Below are positions 57,408-64,000 of a stretch of 64,000 bases of DNA, in pieces (position 1 is the first letter of the stretch; every line of letters starts with the position of its first letter). A program made the position numbers and the translations under genes. The notes under the pieces are model-generated. The model saw only the letters and a program-made list of their open reading frames with translations, did no database searches and was not told the origin of the DNA. The stretch comes from Triatoma infestans (lineage: Eukaryota; Arthropoda; Insecta; Hemiptera; Reduviidae). The DNA lies in the NCBI GenBank assembly GCA_011037195.1, contig JAAEAF010001907.1, forward strand, positions 142,727-206,726, in the 5' to 3' direction.

Positions 57408-58095
57408 TTATGTTGACCCTGATCTAGAGTGAAAACGAAAAGTATCAAGTTTTCCCTTAAAATCTTGTTTCCGCTTCTTGACTACTTCTGAAGTAGGAGA
57501 ACTAGCTTTTTCTTCTGCTTTCCCGGAAACTACACTCTCTGCTTCCTCCAAAGAATAAAGTTGTCCCCTAGCTTTTATTTGACCTCTGTAGATTGAAGCA
57601 TCCTTGTCAATATCTTTAAATTTGAACACACAGCTACTAAGTCTTTTTCTTCTTTCTCTGTCCTCTTTCGTTCTATCGTGAGAAATGAAGCAATGAAGCC
57701 CTTTTCTCCATGATAACAGATTTCATTCTGTAGCTGTTTAGAGATAAAAGAATAGGCCTTATACCTTCGCCCCTACCAATTCTGTAACAATTGTTCACAG
57801 ATAAATCAGAAATATTAATTCCAATTTTCTCGCAGGCACTTTTGATTGCAATAAATGCATCTTCATTTCTATTAACTGCTTCTGGTACATTGTAGAAAAC
57901 AATATTATTTTTTTTAAGCTGCCTTTTAAGAAAATTTATTTCTCGCTCTTGATCTTGGATTCTCATTTCACATTTAGAGTAATTTGACTTCAAAAAAGTT
58001 AATTCATCGCTAACGCTGTCTAGTTTATTTTTAATTGCCTCTATATTATTACTAATTTCTGTTAGACTAGCATTATTTGTTTGAATTGCAGCCAT
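57408..58095 (-). pseudogene. ORF1 with coiled coil and RRM-like region, one frameshift
   Basis: ORF1 proteins of this build form trimers and bind element RNA. The start is taken at ATG 58095 (MAAIQTNNASLTEISNN), though the frame is open upstream (KRPYSLDDI). A heptad-like coiled coil (about residues 10-60) leads to NNIVFYNVPEAVNR and CYRIGRGEGIRPILLSL, an RRM-like arrangement as in L1 ORF1p. The frame shifts near 57690, and the rest (TKEDRERRKRL, then IYRGQIKARGQLYSLEEAE) is an L1-ORF1-like C-terminal domain. A single shift is the only lesion seen. Confidence 0.75.
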
Positions 58096-58140
58096 TATGT
58101 CATCAAGAGAATACGGCCTTTTTTTTTTTCTTTTTTTTAT

Positions 58141-60069
58141 AATTTTTTTCTAATTAAGAATATGGTGTAAAAATATAGATAAATATGAAGTATAATAAGT
58201 TAGTGGCTCAATTTCACTACTTATAAACAGTAAAGTTCACCTGTTTGTTACCACACTGCTGTAACTAGTCAAGGCCAAGTGACGTCAAATCTACTGATAC
58301 TAATAAGTTGAAATAATGTTTTTAATTATTTTTCACAAATTATTTCTAAACACTGAAGAAATTAACACTTTTAAAATAATAAAACTGACACACAGTAATA
58401 GCTCTATAAATCTCACAAATTTTTAATTAATAAACTCCTTCGCAACTACTAGAAAAAATAACAAAAACAGAGAGCGTTTAGAAACGTGTGCACAGTATGA
58501 CTGCTCAAACCAGACTCCCATTTAGTGCATACATTTAAGATGCAAGGAGCAAGGAATTTGTGTGTATTATTTAGTGTGTATGTTTGTTCTGTTTATATGT
58601 TTGTTTTGTGTGTTTGTAGACGAATTAAGTTACCTTTTTTTTTTTTTTTGCTGCTTCCAACAAGGATTGGAATTGTCCTTCGATGGCTTATAAATCAAGG
58701 TGCAATGATTTAATGTATTTGTTAATAATTTTTAGTTGATTTCTGAATCAACGGTGCCATGATTTTGTTTTCTAAATTTATTTTATGCATTATGCTGTAC
58801 GAAGAAGGCCTTGATAGAAATGTTTGCTTAATGTATGTAAACTTAATATTAATTTATAACTAATGAACGAAATCGATTTCTTGCGAGCAGGAATGCGCAG
58901 CTGGGATACGGCCTGGGCTGGGATACGGCCGGGACTGGGATACGGCCGGGATGTGGGTGAGAGCTCATAAATATTTAATTAATATTTCGAAGGTCGATGA
59001 ATGTCTGCAGATTATGTCGACAGAATTCGAAGTGTATCTAAAGCTAGATAGATTAAGCGAATAACAAGTATTATAATAGCATCATAAAATATATATGAAT
59101 GTATATGGCCATATGAAAGAAAATTATTTACATGGGGTGTTGATTTTAATCACCCTTCAAGGTACATGTGACAAAGAACAATTAAAGGTGAGAGTAGTAA
59201 GTATAATAAACTGGGTTTTTTACCAGGTGCAGAAAGATATCTCCTTTTATTTGTTACTTTTATTGTTCGGTAATTCCTTGAAGATTAAAATTTGCCGATT
59301 GACCTGGGAAAATCCTTTCCTATTGAAGTAAGGTGCCTGTGCCTGGAATTCCTTCCTAATGTTTGTAAGGGGCTATGCTTATTGTTATTTCACCCTTTTG
59401 TGGCGTTTTTATTCTATTAAACAAGAAGCAAATTAATGAAATATATCTAAGAAGTAAGGGTTTTTACCTGTTTTGTCGGCGTTGAGACAATGCTGTGGAA
59501 GTTGTATTCAATTTTTATAATTTTTCCAGTATTTTAATCCTGCAATAAAGTTTAGCATTGTACGGTTTGTTAAATTCCCGTATTGTTTGTTTCTCTAAAA
59601 TAAGAAATGTATTAGTAAATGCTCTTTATGACTCCTTTTGTCGGTATCTAAAATAAGAAATGTTTTAGTAAATGCTTTGTATCAATGCATTAGTAAATGC
59701 TTGTATGATTTCCTTTATGACCTAAAATTCAATGTTTAAATAAATAGGGTGTTTAACCTAAAATTGATAAGAATGAGAATGTATATTATTTAAAATTCAC
59801 AATAATTAAATGTATAATGATTGGGGTGTATGGCCTAAACTTGACCATAATCAATGTTCAATTCACACTAACGAAATTGTTTAAATGAATAGAGTGTGTG
59901 ATCTAAAATTAAATGTTGAAATTGAAACGTGCATTGAAATGTTTAATTAAAATTTTCAAAGCCTGGGTGTATTTACTGAGATATTTATGTCAAATTTATT
60001 TAAAATTTTTAATTAAAATGTTTATCTTTGAATTTAAATTTTGAAATTAATTTTGAAATTTTTCCTTGC
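58141..60069. other. Spacer: possible 5' UTR and gypsy LTR, no gene
   Basis: 58141-58520 may be the leader of the non-LTR element. From 58521 to 60069 there is AT-rich sequence with a triple 17-base repeat. Part of the right side should be the 3' LTR of the gypsy element if it is complete, but I could not set its ends. Confidence 0.4.
58901..58951. repeat. Three tandem copies of a 17-bp GC-rich unit
   Basis: CTGGGATACGGCCGGGA repeats three times with small changes. It is the only GC-rich block in this AT-rich stretch. Confidence 0.85.
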
Positions 60070-60129
60070 ACTAGAGTATTGTCTCCTCCCAACACCAGGA
60101 AAATTTGTCTAAATTCTCTGAAAATGTTT

Positions 60130-63100
60130 TTAAATTTTTGCCTTTCTTGGCCGTAGATTCATTTTGTGTGTGTTTGTTGGTTTTTGTCGTAGATGTGCTT
60201 TTTTAATTTTGCTTAGATGCACTAATTTTCTTTCAATAGTATTATTTAAGGTAATTAGTGCAGTCTGGTTGGAAAATATTCTGTAAATTTGGTACGGGCC
60301 ATGATATTTTTTTGTGAATTTCCCTGTTGATGTAAAATGTTTTAAATAAACATGGTCGCCTATGCTGAATTTTTGTGGTGAAGTGTTTTTGTTATAGTAT
60401 TTTTGTCTGATTTGTTTCGCTTTTTCATTGTTGAGTTTGGCTTGTTTGTGTACTGTTTGAATTTTATCGTGTAGGCATTTAGTGTGTGTGTTGAAGTTTT
60501 GTGTGATGTGTGATGGATAATTCAGCACCCATGGAAATTTAAATTTTGTACCAAAAACAAGTTCATGGGGGGTAAAGTTTGTGGATACATTTTTTGTAGA
60601 GTTGTGTGCTGCTTTAATTAATGGCAGGTAATTATGCCAATTTTTGTCACTTTAGACATAGTGGGATATGTTATTGGCGATGTCTCTATGGATTCTTTCT
60701 AATCGTCCATTTGACGCAGGGTAGTATGGCGTCGTGCACACTTTTTTTATTTTTAACATTGCACAGATTTGGAGTAAGATGGTGGACGTGAAATTGGTCC
60801 CCAAATCTGTGAGTAGGTACTTTGGCGTGCCGTATCTGGTGAAGATATGGCTAACAATAATTTGAGCAATAGTCTCCGCTTTTTGGTTCGTAATTGGAAA
60901 CATTTCCAAATAGCGGGAATATTGACAAATTATTGTTAATATGTATTTGTATTCTTCGCCTGTTAGAACATTTGTTGATGGCTCTAGCGGTCCAACAACG
61001 TCAATTGAAATAGCTTGCCAAACATTAGTTGGCTCACTAAATGTGCCTATTGGTGGTTTATAGGCGTTATCGGTTTTTCTAGTGGCGCAACTATGACACG
61101 TCTTGACATAGTTCTCCACGCCTTTGGTCATGTCAGGCCAGGAGAATTGAGTTTTTATGCGGTCATATGTTTTTTGTCTGCCATAATGACCAGACAATGG
61201 GTTGTCATGATACAGCTGTAAAACTGTATCACGCATTTTGCTTGGAACAAGGATGTTGTTGTCCAGCACATTGATTAGAAGGCCTGAATCATCTGTAGTG
61301 TAATTTTTTGATTGGGCTAGACGTCGGCATTGCTCATCTTCAGCCTGCTGCTGAGCTATTTCTAATAAGTCGAAGTTTGGGTAATATTCTGGGGATAAAT
61401 CGGTGTTGATGCAGCCTATATATCTACTTAACGCATCTGCATGAGCGATGTTTTTACCCGATCTGTGTTCGATGTAGAAGACGAACTCACTTAATTTCAG
61501 TGACCATCTGTACAATTTCGAATGCGGGTCTTTTAAATTTTTGAGCCACTGTAGAGCTGAATGGTCTGTAATTATTTTAAATTTGTACCCGTAAATAATA
61601 TAGCGATATTGTTTGCAGCCAAAGAGAATGGCTAACAATTCTCTTTCCGTGGTGCAAAGCTTGCTTTCTGATTCAGACAGGACCCGAGATGAAAATGCTA
61701 TTGGGCGCTCTTCCCCATTTATTTCCTGACTAAGAATCGCTGAAATTCCAATATTGCTCGCATCGGTTGTGAGGATAAATTCATGGTTGTAATTGGGGTA
61801 TGCCAGTATAGGCGGTGAAATTAGTGACTTTTTGAGAATTTCAAATGCCGTAGAACATTGGAGAGACCATGTGAATTTTGTTTTTTTTTTTGTCAAATCT
61901 GTTAAGGGCTTGGCTATTTCAGCAAAATTGTGTATGAATTTGCGGTAAAAACCGACAAATCCAAGGAACGCCCTAACATCTTTTAGTTTTCTTGGAGGTG
62001 GATAGGTCTGTACTGCTTTTAATTTGTCTGTGTCTGGTGAAATGCCTGTTGTGTTTAGTGTGTAACCCAAGTATTTGCATTCATTTTTGAAAAAACTGCA
62101 TTTATTTAAATCAATGCAAAGATTAGCGTGTTGTAATTTTGTTAGTATTTTGTGTGTGGATTCTAAATGTTGTGTGAATGTTGTGCCGTGAAAAATTAGT
62201 ATATCGTCTATAAATGTGTGACAAATGTCTCCTGTGTATCCCGCAAGAATTTTGTCCATAAGTCTTTGGTAATTCCCGCTAGCCATCTTTAGCCCGAACG
62301 GGAGAGTCAAAAATTTGTAAGTCCCAAATTGTGTAATGAAGGTAGTCTTTTCTTGTGATTGTTCGTCAAGTTTGATGGAGTGGAACGCGTTTGAAATGTC
62401 GAGTGTAGTGAAGTATTTTGTATTGTTTAATGTGGATAAAATTATTGTATGTCTGGAAGTGGGTAAGTGGTATGTTGTTATGGCGTTAAGTTTGCGTAAG
62501 TCGACTACGTATCTGTACTGTTTTCGTAATGCCGTGATGTCATTTGGATCGATTTTTGTGTGGTCTGCTGATTTCTTTTTAACTAGAATGACTGGATGAG
62601 CCCAGTTACTAGTACTTGGCGCTATGATGCCTCTGTCCAAGTTGTCTTGTATTAGTGCTTTGAGTATGGGTGTTTCTGAATGTCAAAGTTTGTAAGGTCT
62701 ACTGTGTATAGGTGGATGGTTTTGTGTGTCAATGTGGTGAGTGATGTCCGTAAATTTTGTTTTGTAGTCCTTGTCATGAGTAAATGTGTCGTAGAATGGC
62801 GAAAATGCCTCAATTATTTTGTCTGCTTGGTGTGTGGAGAGATGTGTTAGTTTTTGACGTAACTGTTGTTGAAAAGTTTGTAATTGTGCTTTTTCTTTGT
62901 GTGAAAGTTGCTGTATTGAATTTATGGTGTATGTGTGTGGCGAGTTGAGTGTCTCAGGGTTGTATTGAATGTGTGCGATAGGAAAGTGTTTTGTGATGAC
63001 AATTTCATGTTGTGTAGTGTTTATCAGAGTTATTGCGCACTGTAAACACCTGTCGGGAGACTGTCGTTTTGTGTTAGTAAAATTGTACAATTTGGAATTT

Positions 63101-63600
63101 TGGTGTGTAATGTGTAAGTATTGACGATGTGAGTGCGAGCTGGTATGGTGATTTTGTGTCTTGTTGCTAGTGTTTTTGGAAGTGTTGCTTCATGAATTGA
63201 ATTTATGTGTGAATGTGTTGCATGTGAAAAGAATGGTATGACTGTTTTGTTTAATGTTATTGTTTGATTTTTGAAGTTGATGAACGCCTGAAATTGTGTA
63301 AGTAGGTCTCTGCCAATGATCATTTGAAATTCGTTCTTTAATTGTGAAACGATGAATTTACCCTCAATTACTGCAGTGCCAGTTAAATTTAGACGAACTT
63401 CAGCTAAGCCATAATTTGGGATTATTTGATCCGTAATAGATTTTAGAATTATCTGCGATTTTGCAGTTTTGACACTGACATATGCTGCGTCAATTAATGA
63501 ATGCGAAGCATATTAATTATTGTTTTATTGTTAATTTTTATCGGAATTAATAAATTGTTTGGGTCGTTGAATGCCGTGATCAATACCGTAGTAGCCGCTT
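60130..63600 (-). pseudogene. Ty3/gypsy pol (protease, RT, RNase H, integrase), inactivated
   Basis: From upstream, a protease remnant (ASHSLIDAAYV to MIIGRDLLTQF) is followed by RT with YRYVVDLRKLN, LPFGLKMASG and the active-site FIDD (143-146 of the frame beginning 62640), RNase H (TTDASNIGISAILS), integrase zinc finger (H..H..CHSC) and the DDE core (SIDVVGP, LTDLGTNF, GRLERIHRD). A C-terminal KYHGPYQIYRI domain ends at 60130. One frame runs from about 63040 to 60130 with stops TGA at 62683-62685 and TAA at 60652-60654. A frameshift near 63035 joins the protease. The protease catalytic DTG/DSG is missing just before ASHSLID (near 63510), with a change of frame there. Such elements are metavirid-like genome residents. 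This copy cannot make an active Pol. Confidence 0.88.
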
Positions 63601-63619
63601 CATGTGAAGACGGCTGGAC

Positions 63620-64000
63620 GCCTAATCGTTTTTTGAATTGGTATTGAACCAACACGCCTATGCGTAAACCAACGGCCCGAATTGTGATTACTATTAAAAT
63701 TTCTATTATTATTATTATTATTATTATTAATAAAATTATTATTATTCTTATTATTATTATTAGTGGCTCTAAATTTGGGTGTATTTTGCCTCAGATGCCC
63801 GTAGTTGAAGGTTGTGGTTGAGGCTGTTTGCCGAAATTAGTGCGCGCTTTATAACTATTTTTTTTGCAGTCGCGGTTCCAGTGGTTGCCCTTGCAGTGTT
63901 TGCACGGCGAAGGCGGTGAATTTTGTTTATTTCTTTTAGTTTGTACTACTTGGAATTTTTCTGTGCACTCACTGTTCCAGTGTTTGCCAGAACAATGTTT
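63620..64000 (-). pseudogene. Gypsy gag C-terminus, partial at window edge
   Basis: Two nucleocapsid-type knuckles lie at the edge: KHCSGKHWNSEC (its first Cys is outside the window) and CKHCKGNHWNRDC. They are followed by a frame change near 63800 and an Asn-rich stretch encoded by an ATT/AAT microsatellite (63697-63763), which leads toward the protease. The rest of gag and the 5' LTR lie beyond 64000. Confidence 0.75.
63697..63763. repeat. (ATT)n microsatellite inside gypsy gag
   Basis: Two ATT runs split by a few changed bases. On the coding (minus) strand they read AAT, so they encode an Asn run between the knuckles and the protease. Confidence 0.9.

Larger units (their letters stand above)
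53870..58140 (-). mobile_element. Two-ORF non-LTR retrotransposon, damaged
   Basis: On the minus strand lie ORF1 (coiled coil plus RNA-binding region), ORF2 (endonuclease and RT) and a short 3' UTR that ends in a TTA-type simple tail at about 53873-53896. The region upstream to about 58520 may be its 5' UTR, but no target duplication was found. The clade is unclear: the APE endonuclease, lack of RNase H and C-terminal Cys/His knuckle fit the jockey/CR1 group. Confidence 0.8.

Noticed and set aside
60070..60095. Purine-rich block taken as polypurine tract and LTR start of the gypsy element
   Set aside because: GGGAGGAGA is suitable, but no TG...CA ends or second copy could be found, so no LTR was called.

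Overview
This is eukaryotic DNA, AT-rich, with split genes and many decayed transposable elements. The three cellular genes are animal genes. An R1-clade retrotransposon, a clade known mainly from arthropods, together with I-clade, jockey-like and Ty3/gypsy elements, suggests an arthropod and probably an insect. I cannot name the species.

The left part (1-26.4 kb) holds three host genes whose exons join without a break. On the minus strand lie MEK (MAP2K1/2, fly Dsor1; 8 exons, 1791-5453, 413 aa) and phosphoglucomutase-2 (10 exons, 7557-15634, 609 aa). On the plus strand lies a STARD10-like START-domain lipid-transfer protein (6 exons, 17275-26374, 268 aa). PGM2 and STARD10 are head to head with about 1.6 kb between their start codons. 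Their introns and spacers carry a tRNA-derived SINE, foldback elements and an array of a ~175-bp repeat.

The middle (26.4-42.7 kb) has no cellular gene that I can support. It contains a 0.42-kb terminal-inverted-repeat element, another foldback element, a head-to-head palindrome of the same ~175-bp repeat, a broken jockey-like ORF1 and a possible LTR end with a tRNA-Lys primer-binding site.

The right part (42.7-64 kb) is a nest of retroelements: a 5'-truncated R1-clade copy (minus), an RT fragment (plus), an L2/CR1-like 3' end (minus), an LTR (minus) split by an I-clade element (plus) with a 13-bp target duplication, a 50-bp minisatellite, a two-ORF non-LTR element (minus), and a gypsy element (minus) running off the window. 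All protein-coding elements carry stops, frameshifts, truncations or lost key residues.

The most interesting signal is that two different inverted-repeat families (foldback copies at 0.4, 11.9 and 28.6 kb; the TIR element at 27.1 kb) contain the layout of a hammerhead ribozyme: helix I, CTGANGA, a hairpin, GAAA, then a short palindromic segment ending in UH. The hairpin differs in sequence between families but stays paired. The best copy (minus strand, 28564-28601) has every core base in place. One extra base between CTGANGA and the hairpin is the main reason for caution.
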